Part shown: piece after piece, positions 1 through 11,289 of the stretch | Numbering within the stretch: the stretch's first letter is position 1 | Layout of the letters: each line of letters starts with the position of its first letter | Assembly (NCBI GenBank): GCA_037962975.1 | Contig: CM075670.1 | Location: 86,121,501-86,185,500, forward strand | Direction: 5' to 3' | Origin: Clitoria ternatea | Lineage: Eukaryota; Streptophyta; Magnoliopsida; Fabales; Fabaceae | DNA: 64,000 bases | Program-made: the position numbers and the translations under genes | Notes under the pieces: model-generated | What the model saw: the letters and a program-made list of their open reading frames with translations, nothing else | Database searches by the model: none | Told to the model about the DNA's origin: nothing

Positions 1-401
1 AATCAACCAGGACATACGAAAGACTCTTACCGATCGGAATCCACCAATTGTCACTCGGCCTTATGCACGCATCAATTCAACAACATTAACATACGATAAT
101 CAGTGACTTAATAACAATACCCATGGATCAGAACACATATGTTAAATATTTCTCAATCCGGATTCAACAATTTTTACTCGGCTACACACCTAACATTTCA
201 ATAACACTGATATATATATATATATATTCATGAAACAGGATTCACTTAGCATCCAAGGCAGGTTCACACGGAATATTTCACTCGGACATACACATTCATC
301 ATCTCACTAACACTTCACATGCGCAACCAATTCCAACGTTGTCAACAGTTAATAAACACATATTATTTCACTCGGTTCCGCATTCGTGTGTATCAGTTTA
401 G

Positions 402-669
402 ACGTTGCAACGTAGGCTCTCAGCCTTTTTACACATAGCTCTCAGCTATCAAATCAGCTCTCAGCTGCTTGGCCGTTTTACAGGTACCCAACCGTTTGCC
501 CACAGGTGACACCAGTGCTCTCAGCGCAAACGGAGGTGTTCACAGGCAGCCCGAGTCCCACTCAAGGGCTACCTTAAGTCTCACTCAAGGATTTTATAGC
601 GTCCCACGCTTTAAAAATCGATGGTAGTGTCCCACACTACGTGCTCTCAGCACAAACGCATCCCATGCG
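402..669 (-). other. Array of triloop hairpins in the B LTR (3' copy)
   Basis: Consecutive short inverted repeats with a 3-nt centre, written on the plus strand: AGGCT-CTC-AGCCT (414-426), ATAGCT-CTC-AGCTAT (435-449), CAGCT-CTC-AGCTG (455-467), AGCGT-CCC-ACGCT (598-610), GTAGTGT-CCC-ACACTAC (624-640), GTGCT-CTC-AGCAC (641-653), CGCAT-CCC-ATGCG (657-669). Imperfect members lie at 515-527, 550-568 and 572-590. A loopless palindrome ACGTTGCAACGT (402-413) starts the block. In the sense (minus) strand every loop is GAG or GGG closed by T-A. The function is unknown. Confidence 0.85.
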
Positions 670-1355
670 CCACACGCGGATTCATCACACACACACAGAG
701 TTCATATACACGGCCATACATGCATCTCATGCAATCGGCATCATACATCATCAGCATTCAAATGGCACATGCATCTCATGCAATCAATGCTGGACATTAA
801 CAGTACTCCACACACAGCATTTAACTCATGCACAAATCCTCTTATTCAATCACATATCTTTCACATGCAGTCGGTAATACATATCATCAGGACTCTGCCT
901 GTTAATTCAACACACACAGCTCCCATGTAATCATCATCATCGTTCCATTAACAACATGTGATTCCAATACAATCAATATCAATCAGTATCAAGCTTCTAC
1001 GAGCATTTTCATCAACTTCAAGTTAACATGCATTCGGTTCACAGCAGCATCAAGACTTAATCAGCGCAGGTATTTATACGAAGAATGACAGGCTCATGCA
1101 AGCATTCCAATCAATCATGATACAATATGCAATCAGTATATGACAGTACTAGAACTTAATCAACACATGCATTCCTATGAACATGCACAGATTCAATAAA
1201 GCATTCTCATCAACACAACACAACATGCAATCGGGTTCCATGGTAACGAGACTCAACGACGCCTGCATTTCTAAGGAAGATGCTAACATGCAACACTCAT
1301 CTTTCACTTGTCATGCAACTGGGCTGTACACACTCGCATGCAACACAACACACAA

Positions 1356-1925
1356 TCAGAGCAAGGATATAGCAAGCATCAGTACTCGGAACCTGTTCAT
1401 AACCCATGCATTTAAGATAGAAGATACTCCCCCTACCTTTAGAAGAACCTCAGAAACCTTTCCGTTCTTGTCGTTGGGTCCGATGTCCTTCTCCTGGTTC
1501 GTTCGGTCTTCCTTGACTCCGTCGTATCCTGCGCCTGATTCTGGAATGGAGTGTGGTCCGTTCTCCAGTACTGCAATCAAGATCTCCACTGGGGCTTGGC
1601 AGTTTCGAGCAAGAAGAGGAAGTCGACGAAGGAATGAGAGAACAAGGAAGGAGGCGGGTTGCATGCAGAGGGAATGCACACCCTCACCCTCATTGGCTCG
1701 TCGAGTAAGGAAGGAGGACTTTCGACCTTCAGCCACCACTGTCTCGAGCTCACGGGAACAGCGAGTAGAAAAGAAGAAGAGGATAAAGAGAGTGAAGAGC
1801 GAAGAAGAGAAGAAGAGAAATCTGAAGGAGATGCATAACTCCAAGGCACTTATATGTATAAGCATGCGCGTGCACGAGGAAGAGGGAGTGGGGTGGGAAA
1901 GCGTGAGTTCAGCAGCTCCACTCAC
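1356..1925 (-). other. Open frame in the B LTR leader containing a block shared with D (3' copy)
   Basis: A 189-codon open frame on the sense strand of the LTR. Its C-terminal half contains a peptide stretch, beginning ENGPHSIPESGAGYD and ending in KxSEVLLK, that also reads open in both LTRs of element D (24341-24700 and 32179-32556). The DNA of this block is about 95% identical, so the shared frame may only reflect recent common DNA. The N-terminal part is low-complexity Ser/Phe/Leu from pyrimidine-rich leader sequence. I recognise no domain. It is probably untranslated leader, not a gene. Confidence 0.35.
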
Positions 1926-2093
1926 GGACTCACCAATCGCAAACAGCCACCCCTTACCAGTTAAGCTTATTTAATTTGTCACTATTTCTCAAGTTAAACC
2001 GAATATAATTAACAAATGATTTTCTACTTCTGGAATTACTATTTTAGCAATTTAGATTCATTCGGTAAATAATTATTAAATCGGGATATTACA

Positions 2094-2122
2094 GTTCTCC
2101 CCCTCTTAAAAGAATTTCGTCC
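2094..2122 (-). other. Element B polypurine tract region
   Basis: The reverse complement reads GGACGAAATTC, a short T run, then AAGAGGGGGAGAAC, immediately before the 3' LTR start TGTAATATCC. The same GGGGACGAAATTC...GGGGGAGAAC block precedes the 3' LTRs of D (31958) and E (48591), which supports common ancestry of the replication signals. Confidence 0.85.
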
Positions 2123-4308
2123 TTGAAATTCAATCGGTAACTTACCACAAATACCTAACTCAGAAGATTGCTATTTACTTACCACGCGGCTGTGTTTCCA
2201 CAAGCAGTCACCGACTGAATCACAATTTCACTCGGAGAAGTTTTACCACCCAATGATTTACTGACCGCACCACAATTCTCAGTCGGTAAAGCAAAAGTCC
2301 GGCCCTATCTGATTATAACTTCATTAGAGGATTTAATATATTTGGGAGTTTAAGTTAAAACGTACAATTTATTCCATTTTAACTCAGCCAATTCATTACT
2401 AGCAGGCACTTCCTAATTACTTGGCCGCTCGGCCCCGTGCTCTCAACACCGACTGGTGTATTTACACCCTCGGTTTCCCAGACTCAAATGAGTCATTCGG
2501 TACAACTACAACTCACACAGGGTACAAACCCAAAATTGTATCACATGTATACGTGATGGGGGGGTTAATCATCTAGTTGGGAGTAATCTAATAGGTAAAC
2601 AACATCACCGACCCCCAAAAATACCTACTCCTGACCAATTCCTCTCGGTTTAAACACTCAGGTTTTTAAATTCTGACCACAAGATTTCTTCCTTACACCA
2701 GAATGAACGCTCAAAAGGGCTTCCATGTGCTCCAGTCAGTACCATTTGCTAGGGTTTAATTCGCACAGGCACCACGCTCGGCGTGGAAATCTTAGGTTCC
2801 TACCCATGCTTTTGGCTAAACTCACTCACTCGGAGTCTCATTTTTGTCCAGAAGGACTTTTCTCAGGGAAGATCACTCGGTTGGACATCACAAGGGCATT
2901 AAGAATTCTACACTCGGCATCTTTCTTCATAGAGTCATCCCACATGGTTTCATTCTACACGGAAGTGATACACTCTGAGACACACCACTCGAATCTCCCC
3001 TTACTCAGAATGTTTCGCTCGGATACTATCCTCTTAACTTAGTAATGGTACTCTCTATGAGGTTATACTCGGAACACTCTAGTCCTTACTCGGTAATGCT
3101 TCCTCATAAGGCTTCACTCGGAATTATCCCCACTTTTACTCACTCGGGATACACGAATCCCTTCCCAAGCAAATCCTCACTTTGCAATTTAGTTTGGTTT
3201 AAAAAAAAAATCCTGTTTTCCTCTTTAGGCTTACAATACCACTCGGTTAATCTTATAAAACTTACAACTTCAGTGACAGATTGACCGCCTTTCTCATCCC
3301 AGTAATTAACCAACTTTTTAGTAGCTAATCCGTACCCGACGTCCTCTAATCCACTCGGAGGCAGACATACTAAGGTCAAACAAACCCCCTATCTTCATTC
3401 TGATGCATAACCGTATAACACTCGCTTAACATAATTCTCACAATCACTCGGGAACGCCTGAAAGACTCACCATCACCATAAGTAGTTACAGCTTCACCTG
3501 CCTGACTCATGAATTGCTGCATCCAACTTATAAGATGACGTCTCATTCCTATAGGGTTACAACAATTACATGGTCACTGCAACGTGTACGCTACCACATT
3601 ACCTAAGGCAGGAAGAGTCATCTCAGAGCAGCGTACCTCACACGAACCAGACTTCACCCAACTAATATAAATTCACACGGTAGTTAATGGCAGTTCACAC
3701 ATATAAGTAATACACCCACTTTATCATCACGCATCACATAGGGTACATCACGTATCAATAATCATGGGAATTATTCGTCACTTCTGTAAAACAGTTGATA
3801 GCAATACAACAGTCGGCCCCTAGCCAATACCGAGTAATTATTTCCTCTAATCCTATTCAACACAAAATCATGGCTCGGATTAAATTCTTAATCCCCAGCA
3901 ATGTGATGACATCACTCATTCGGTTTCATGCAATTCATTCAGGTTTAAGCAATTCACAATCACATATGCTATAACACACCACAAGCTTCAGCAACAGCAC
4001 TAATGTACAGACACTCAATCAGATGTCACACTAATTATTCATGGTTATATCAGGGTTTACTACAGCATACATCATAATCATAACACACATTGCACTTGAC
4101 ATATACATACGCCCATCCAATCAGATTTACCCAAACCAATTCCAACTACATTAAGGGTTTCATTCACAATATCACACTCACACATTCACATAGTTCACAC
4201 TGAGCTCATTTATTCTCATAAGTGTACGCACAGTCATTCAATCAGAAATTGTACTTATAACATGCATTCATCCAGTCGGCGAATCAGATGTATACGATGT
4301 GTTCACCA

Positions 4309-4416
4309 GGAGTCCAACTCCAATGCACTCAGCGTTTGCCTTGGGTCCAACCCAAGGACTTCCATTAAGCATCCAATGCTCATGCTCCAAGCATGGCCTC
4401 GAGTCCAACTCGGAGG
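4309..4416 (-). other. Cluster of five CCA-loop hairpins in the B interior
   Basis: Five adjacent inverted repeats on the plus strand share the same loop: GGAGT-CCA-ACTCC (4309-4321), CCTTGGGT-CCA-ACCCAAGG (4339-4357), AGCAT-CCA-ATGCT (4368-4380), CATGCT-CCA-AGCATG (4381-4395), and CGAGT-CCA-ACTCG inside 4398-4416. In the sense strand each loop is TGG closed by T-A. The stems have unrelated sequences, so simple tandem duplication does not explain them. Confidence 0.85.
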
Positions 4417-5596
4417 TCTTTTAGGATTAATCTCAGAATCCTCAATATCCCACGCATCCATCTGATTGCCCACTCGGAAGAGCATCCGACGCTGATACAC
4501 TCCATCACACACAGCTTTTATTCACTGACTCACAGCATAAGTCACTCGGCATTCTTATTCACACATATATATACATATCCTTTAGACGGGTATCATCACA
4601 ATGATTCACAATTAATATCTGTCATACTATCCGGGTGTTGCATGCATCACTGAGCAATCATACACAGATCACATATTTCAATCATCAACAACTGTCATAT
4701 TTCGAATATAGAGCAATACATAAAAGCACTTCACCCAAAATCTATCCAAGATAAATATATCCATCAATCATTCACTCAATTATCATAGACCAGGAATCAA
4801 GACTCTATCATGATCTAATTATTCAATCAGGGTTCATACCTAATCACCTATATCATATATCACGCAAGGTTCATGTGCTAGGTTACAAAATATCCGTCAC
4901 AATTAGCATTCGGCAGCAATGGTGACACTCCTATTTTACAAGTATTCAGTCAGTATTCATAGAATTATTAGCATGCATTCGTGGATGGAATCGTACAATC
5001 ACTAAACAGTTTATAACGCCACAATCCAGGAGTCGCATGCATCATTACGCAATCATAGTGCAGCTACCAACACATCTCACACACAACACATCACATGTTA
5101 ATCATTCAAACCTCAATGAGCTACTATGCAATTGTTTTACTCGGCTCAACAACTCGCAAGGTTAATAAACTATCAGATTTAGAATCCCTAAGGGGTCATT
5201 ATTCCTATTGGTCTAGCATTTAGCCATCACTCCCTTGGTTTCCTCAATCGCCACTAAGACGCAACCCCAATTTTATCATATGTTCGACCTCACCTTCACT
5301 CACTTATTACACACCCAGATTTTCAACCTAGGAACTACAACCCATCCCTTATACTGCAATCACATACTTCATGTATCATTCATTTATCACAAGTTTAAAT
5401 TTCTCAACAAGGCACAAGCGTACAACCACACCATTCATAGTCAGCATATACCAATTTCAACAGAGAATCATAACATATATCATCACCCGAGTCATAATTG
5501 GACAGGTATCAACATACAATAGAATATCATCAGCAATCTAGGACACACTGGCATAATATACTCAACCGCCCACAACAGTAGGCAAACCTTGGCCAT

Positions 5597-5622
5597 GGAC
5601 CTTTTGGTCTGCTCTGATACCA
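5597..5622 (-). other. Element B primer-binding site with adjacent hairpin
   Basis: The reverse complement of 5611-5622 is TGGTATCAGAGC, complementary to the 3' end of plant initiator-Met tRNA. It lies 3 nt inside the 5' LTR boundary. It is followed by GACC-AAAA-GGTC (within 5597-5610), a stem-loop also present at this place in D and E. This fixes the orientation of B as minus. Confidence 0.92.
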
Positions 5623-5839
5623 AAATGTAACACCCTAATTTAATAAATAATTAAGAACCAATACGGGGAAAAATTTTTTTTTCCAAAATTAAGTAACCAA
5701 CGACTATAAGGCAACCGGATAACACAAAGGGCGGAGTGCAAGGAAGAACAAGGGAAATGAGAGATCATCCACACGCATAAGGCAAACAACAGAAGGCTAT
5801 GACTGGAACCGGTTCGTTGGGTTTAGTGTAACATACCAG

Positions 5840-6980
5840 CGCCAGGGCGGATTACGTAATATCATTGTCTCACTCAGGCGGGGTCTGATACCGCCTAGGC
5901 GGGGTATGATAATGCAACGGCGGATGGAGGGAAATTCTAAAAGAGGAACTCTTCCACGAGTAACACTGGTCACTCAATAGGAGGAAATAGATAAGGGGAA
6001 GATGTTAATACATTCACACGCGTAGCACTCGGTAGAAGGGCGGAGTTCGAATCATCCTACCTGGCTAGGCGAGGTATGTTTGTCCTGGGCGGACTCGACC
6101 ACAACGTTCAAGCCGGATTGCAAATGGGATGGTAGGCAAGGAATAAAAGAATATACACACATATGACAATCAGAGGAGGGAGCAAGGCTGGGACCAACCC
6201 GCACTGTCCAGCGAAACACAGCAGCGCCTGGGCGAAGACTAAGATAACACTGACTCGCTCAAGCGAGGTCCGATGCCGCCTGAGCGAAGCATAACAATGC
6301 AACCACGGAAGGAGGAAGTGATTACACCGCCGTCCAGTTCGGCAAGGCACAACAACGCCTGGACGGACTACATCACAACGTCCACTCACTCAGGCGATGT
6401 CCAACACCGCCCAGCGAGACATAATAATGCGACAACGGAGGAGGGAGGTACATAGGCGGAGTCTCACGTTGATATCTGCTTGCTTCAGTATGGTTCCACG
6501 CACTTGGGCGAACCGTCCTAGTTTCTTGGGCAAGGTATGACACCGCCTAAGCGAGGTCAGCACAACGCCCCTCCAACACAAACACAAGGTAATTTCTCAA
6601 TCGGATATGGACAAGGGTTCACTCGGTAAATCCTCACGCTCGCACTTCACTCGGGAAAACGGGAAGTTACAGTGTACATATGCGGTAGTAGGTTGTGGAG
6701 GAAGGAGGAGCCCGAACTCACTCTGCCCAACTCAACTAGGTACGACAACGTCTGGGCGGACTCAACCACAACGCCCAGGCCGGGGTCAACACCGTTGTTG
6801 GGGTCACATTAGCTCCACAACGGAGAGGAAGGATAGTGGGACGGTATCTCACTCTGACTTTTACTCGCTTCAGCGCGAGTCCTTATGCTTGGGCGGACTG
6901 CTCTAGCACTTGGACGGGGTATGACTCCGCCCGCGGGAACCCAACATAAGTCTTCCTAGTCCGCACTCGCTGGACCGGGT
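5840..6980 (-). repeat. Palindrome-rich terminal part of the B LTR
   Basis: Many imperfect 10-14-bp palindromes of the form CGCYYRRGCG, for example CCGCCTAGGCGG (5891-5902), CGCCTGGGCG (6225), CTCGCTCAAGCGAG (6253-6266) and CGCCTGAGCG (6277). Neighbouring core starts are about 20-22 or 30 bp apart (5871/5892, 6062/6082, 6204/6225/6255/6277). Corresponding arrays occur in the D and E LTRs. Confidence 0.75.
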
Positions 6981-7958
6981 ATGCCGCTCGCTGAAGCGAG
7001 GGACTCCACTCGGTTTTTCACTCGTCTTTCGTTCTTCCCTCACTCGAAGCATATTTGAACTCTATATTTCCTCTTCTTAACCCCAAACTTATTCCTACTG
7101 CCTATCCGTAGCCACACCGGCCTCTTACGCTCGCAAGACATACTCAGGCGTCCGTACTTATCATTCAATACCTTCCGCAGCACAATATAATGCACAACAC
7201 ACACATATATATATATATATATAGTTAGGAAACATCTAAACAATTACAACCACAACATGCCCCTTCTGTCCGGAGTGTTCAAGTTTCGTAAATAAAACCC
7301 AAAATTAACACAAGCCGGCCAAGGCTACAACTGACGAACATGACACATACAAAATAAACACTTGCGGTAGGAGTACCCCTCACTCGGACCTGAGACCTTA
7401 TTATCACTTCAGAATCCGACCTGCATACATACTGAAAAATGGTGCAGGGGTGAGCATCTTAAATTTTAAATGACAGATACCGACTCAGGTTGCCTCACAA
7501 TTATACGACAATATATATATACACAATTATACATGGCAACAGTTATAGTCAGAGTAGCATCAATCAACCAGGATATACGAAAGACTCTTACCGATCGGAA
7601 TCCACCAATTGTCACTCGGCCTTATGCACGCATCAATTCAACAACATTAACATACGATAATCAGTGACTTAATAACAATACCCATGGATCAGAACGCATA
7701 TGTTAAATATTTCTCAATCTGGATTCAACAATTTTTACTCGGCTACACACCTAACATTTCAATAACACTGATATATATATATATTCATGAAACAGGATTC
7801 ACTTAGCATCCAAGGCAGGTTCACACGGAATATTTCACTCGGACATACACATTCATCATCTCACTAACACTTCGCATGCGCAACCAATTCCAACATTGTC
7901 AACAGTTAATAAACACATATTATTTCACTCGGTTCCGCATTCGTGTGTATCGGTTTAG

Positions 7959-8226
7959 ACGTTGCAACGTAGGCTCTCAGCCTTTTTACACATAGCTCTC
8001 AGCTATCAAATCAGCTCTCAGCTGCTTGGCCGTTTTACAGGTACCCAACCGTTTGCCCACAGGTGACACCAGCGCTCTCAGCGCCAACGGAGGTGTTCAC
8101 AGGCAGCCCGAGTCCCACTCAAGGGCTACCTTGAGTCTCACTCAAGGATTTTATAGCGTCCCACGCTTTAAAAACCGATGGTAGTGTCCCACACTACGTG
8201 CTCTCAGCACAAACGCATCCCATGCG
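7959..8226 (-). other. Array of triloop hairpins in the B LTR (5' copy)
   Basis: Same array as 402-669 but better preserved. Plus-strand members: ACGTTGCAACGT (7959-7970), AGGCT-CTC-AGCCT (7971-7983), ATAGCT-CTC-AGCTAT (7992-8006), CAGCT-CTC-AGCTG (8012-8024), GCGCT-CTC-AGCGC (8072-8084), CCCGAGT-CCC-ACTCAAGGG (8107-8125, imperfect), CCTTGAGT-CTC-ACTCAAGG (8129-8147), AGCGT-CCC-ACGCT (8155-8167), GTAGTGT-CCC-ACACTAC (8181-8197), GTGCT-CTC-AGCAC (8198-8210), CGCAT-CCC-ATGCG (8214-8226). The array lies downstream of the presumed transcription start, so it should be in the RNA leader. Confidence 0.9.
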
Positions 8227-9650
8227 CCACACGCGGATTCATCACACACACACAGAGTTCATATACACGGCCATACATGCATCTCATGCAATCGGCATCA
8301 TACATCATCAGCATTCAAATGGCACATGCATCTCATGTAATCAATGCTGGACATTAACAGTACTCCACACACAGCATTTAACTCATGCACAAATCCTCTT
8401 ATTCAATCACATATCTTTCACATGCAGTCGGTAATACATATCATCAGGACTCCGCCTGTTAATTCAACACACACAGCTCCCATGTAATCATCATCATCGT
8501 TCCATTAACAACATGTGATTCCAATACAATCAATATCAATCAGTATCAAGCTTCTATGAGCATTTTCATCAACTTCAAGTTAACATGCATTCGGTTCACA
8601 GTAGCATCAAGACTTAATCAGCGCAGGTATTTATACGAAGAATGACAGGCTCATGCAAGCATTCCAATCAATCATGATACAATATGCAATCAGTATATGA
8701 CAGTACCAGAACTTAATCAACACATGCATTCCTATGAACATGCACAGATTCAATAAAGCATTCTCATCAACACAACACAACATGCAATCGGGTTCCATGG
8801 TAACGAGACTCAACGACGCCTGCATTTCTAAGGAAGATGCTAACATGCAACACTCATCTTTCACTCGTCATGCAACTGGGCTGTACACACTCGCATGCAA
8901 CACAACACACAATCAGAGCAAGGATATAGCAAGCATCAGTACTTGGAACCTGTTCATAACCCATGCATTTAAGATAGAAGATACTCCCCCTACCTTTAGA
9001 AGAACCTCAGAAACCTTTCCGTTCTTGTCGTTGGGTCCGATATCCTTCTCCTGGTTCGTTCGGTCTTCCTTGACTCCGTCGTATCCTGCGCCTGACTCTG
9101 GAATGGAGTGTGGTCCGTTCTCCAGTACTGCAATCAAGATCTCCACTGGGGCTTGGCAGTTTCGAGCAAGAAGAGAAAGTCGACGAAGGAATGAGAGAAC
9201 AAGGAAGGAGGCGGGTTGCATGCAGAGGGAATGCACACCCTCACCCTCACTGGCTCGTCGAGTAAGGAAGGAGGACTTTCGACCTTCAGCCACCACTGTC
9301 TCGAGCTCACGGGAACAGCGAGTAGAAAAGAAGAAGAGGATAAAGAGAGTGAAGAGCGAAGAAGAGAAGAAGAGAAATCTGAAGGAGATGCATAACTCCA
9401 AGGCACTTATATGTATAAGCATGCGCGTGCACGAGGAAAAGGGAGTGGGGTGGGAAAGCGTGAGTTCAGCAGCTCCACTCACGGACTCACCAATCACAAA
9501 CAGCCACCCCTTACCAGTTAAGCTTATTTAATTTGTCACTATTTCTCAAGTTAAACCGAATATAATTAACAAATGATTTTCTACTTCTGGAATTACTATT
9601 TTAGCAATTTAGATTCATTCGGTAAATAATTATTAAATCGGGATATTACA

Positions 9651-11289
9651 CTAGACCTTATAAGTTGCAATGGCTTAAAAAAAAGGGGAAATATTAGTTA
9701 ATAAGCAAGTCTTAATTAACTTCACCATAGGCACATATCATGATAAAGTCAATTGTGATGTAGTACCTATGGAAGTAACTTACATTCTTTTAGGAAGACC
9801 TTGGCAATTTGATAGGAAGGTCATCCATGAGGGGTTCACTAACACCTTTACCTTCAAGTTATATGGTAAGAAGATAGTTTTACACCCCCTAGCTCCACAA
9901 CAAGTAGCTAAAGATCAACTACAAATGAAACTTAAAAGAGATAGAGAGTTAGAATCTTCTTCCTCTAATCATCTAGAAAAACATAAGAAAAACAAAAAAG
10001 AAGATAAAGGAAAAGGAGTTGTCATCTACGATGACTCTAAAGCCAACTTCTTGGCCAATAAACATGATGTGAAACATGCTATGTTTTCATGCAAACAATG
10101 CTTGATCATGTATGCAAAAGACATCCCTAGCACTTCTTTGTGCTCAATAGGCTCTTCCCCTCCTTCTTTGCCCAAAGGGATTTAAAACATCTTAAGTGAA
10201 TTCAAGGATCTCTTCCCTAAGGACATCTTACCTCCTATTAGGGGAATTGAGCACCAAATAGACTTAATCCCTGGTGCTAGTCTTCCAAATAAACCTGCAT
10301 ATAGGTGAAACCCTAGGGAAAGCCTAGAAATAGAGAACTAAGTGAATGAACTATTATCTAAGGGTTGGATTAGAGAGAGTTTAAGCCTTTATGCTTTACT
10401 CATTTTGCTAGTTCCTAAGAAAGATGGTTCATGGAGAATGTGTACAGATTGTAGAGCCATAAATAACATAACCATCAAGTATAGGCATCCAATACCTAGA
10501 CTTGATGATATACTTGATGAGCTTAGAGGTTCTACTATATTTTCCAAGATTGATCTTAAAAGTGGCTATCACCAAATAAGAATTAAAGAAAGAGATGAAT
10601 GGAAAGCCGCTTTTAAAACCAAACTTGGACTATATGAGTGGTTAGTTATGCCTTTTGGATTGACTAATGCACCAAGTACTTTCATGAGACTCATGAATCA
10701 TGTTTTAAGGGAATTTATAGGGCATTTTGTTGTGGTCTACTTTGATAACATTTTAATTTACTCAAAGACCATGACCTCTTGTCTAAACCATCTCAAACAA
10801 GTTATGCTTACTTTAAGAACAAACAATCTCTATGCAAATTTTGAAAAATGTTCTTTTGACATGGATAGCATTGTATTCCTTGGATTCGTAGTTAGTTCTA
10901 AGGGTGTTGAGGTAGATCACTCTAAAGTGAAGGCAATCCAAGATTGGCCAACACCTAAAAATATGAGTGAAGTAAGAAGTTTTCATGGTCTGGCAAGTTT
11001 CTATAGGAGATTTGTGAAGGATTTCTCTACTTTAGCCTCCCCTCTAAATGAGTTGGTAAAAAAATATATTCCTTTTGTGTGGGGGCCAAGGCAAGAGAAA
11101 GCCTTTCTAGATCTCAAAGAGAAGCTCACTCATGCTCCAATTTTGGCACTTCCAAATTTTTCAAAAACCTTTGAGCTTGAGTGTGATGCTTTAAATGTGG
11201 GAATATGAGCCATTCTATTACAAGAAGGTCACCCCATTACTTTCTTTAGTGAAAAGCATAATGGGGCAACTCTCAATTATCCCACATAT
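9651..11289 (+). pseudogene. Element A: protease and reverse transcriptase part of a dead chromovirus gag-pol
   Basis: This is the older host element of the nest. Conceptual translation gives a protease-linker stretch (CDVVPME...LLGRPWQFDRKVIH), the linker (FPKD...GIEHQID), then RT (VPKKDGSWRMC, HPIPRLDD, FSKIDLKSGYHQIR, MPFGLTNAPSTF) and the start of RNase H (ending LNYPTY). The wording is typical of Reina/CRM-type chromoviruses. Damage: a frameshift before about 9697, in-frame stops at 10183, 10306, 10339 and 11206, and the RT catalytic YFDD reads YFDN (AAC at 10747-10749). The left part of A (LTR, gag) lies beyond element B. The right part resumes at 54421, with roughly 55 codons of RNase H missing at the junction. 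Confidence 0.88.

Larger units (their letters stand above)
1..2093 (-). repeat. Element B 3' LTR (partial, cut by window start)
   Basis: It is nearly identical to 7562-9650 with about 23 substitutions by eye over 2.1 kb, roughly 1%. On the minus strand it begins TGTAATATCCCG directly after the PPT at 2094. The remaining ~1.9 kb of this LTR lies left of the window. It contains the hairpin array (402-669), a TA microsatellite near 210-228 and the leader block that matches element D (about 1430-1590). Confidence 0.92.
2094..5625 (-). other. Non-coding interior of element B
   Basis: 3.5 kb between PPT and PBS. No frame is long or shows retroviral motifs; the longest open frames are about 100 codons and carry no domain. 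The sense strand is rich in the heptamer CCGAGTG (CACTCGG on the plus strand, at least 11 copies by eye) and in short inverted repeats, for example GACTCA-AA-TGAGTC near 2484, GGTGTA-TT-TACACC near 2454 and the cluster at 4309-4416. Either gag-pol was replaced wholesale or the element descends from a long-established non-coding derivative. Confidence 0.8.
1..9650 (-). mobile_element. Element B: LARD-like non-autonomous LTR retrotransposon (left end outside window)
   Basis: Read on the minus strand this is 5' LTR (9650-5626), PBS, a 3.5 kb interior without a coding region, PPT, and 3' LTR (2093 to the window edge). The interior shows no gag, protease, RT or integrase motif on either strand. 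The PBS (TGGTATCAGAGC, tRNA-iMet), the PPT block and parts of the LTR match the coding elements D and E. This is the architecture of a large retrotransposon derivative: long LTRs and a non-coding interior mobilised by proteins of a relative. It abuts protease coding sequence of element A at 9651, so it most likely inserted into A; the left target-site copy lies outside the window and cannot be checked. Confidence 0.85.
5626..9650 (-). repeat. Element B 5' LTR (complete, 4025 bp)
   Basis: On the minus strand it runs from TGTAATATCCCG (ending at 9650) to GGTGTTACA (5626), followed by the PBS. Modules: a pyrimidine-rich start, a leader block shared with D, a segment from about 9000 to 7430 that matches E 41036-42300, the hairpin array, and a palindrome-rich terminal third (about 5840-6960) that matches the ends of the D and E LTRs. 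A likely TATA-like stretch lies near 9406-9419 (sense strand). TA microsatellites lie near 7203-7224 and 7771-7784. The open frames 8913-9497 and 9134-9406 (minus) repeat those of the 3' LTR and are treated as leader. Confidence 0.93.

Noticed and set aside
5235..5522. 95-codon plus-strand frame in the B interior as a gene
   Set aside because: Antisense to element B, His/Tyr-rich from CAT/TAT-rich DNA, with no domain and no conserved partner.
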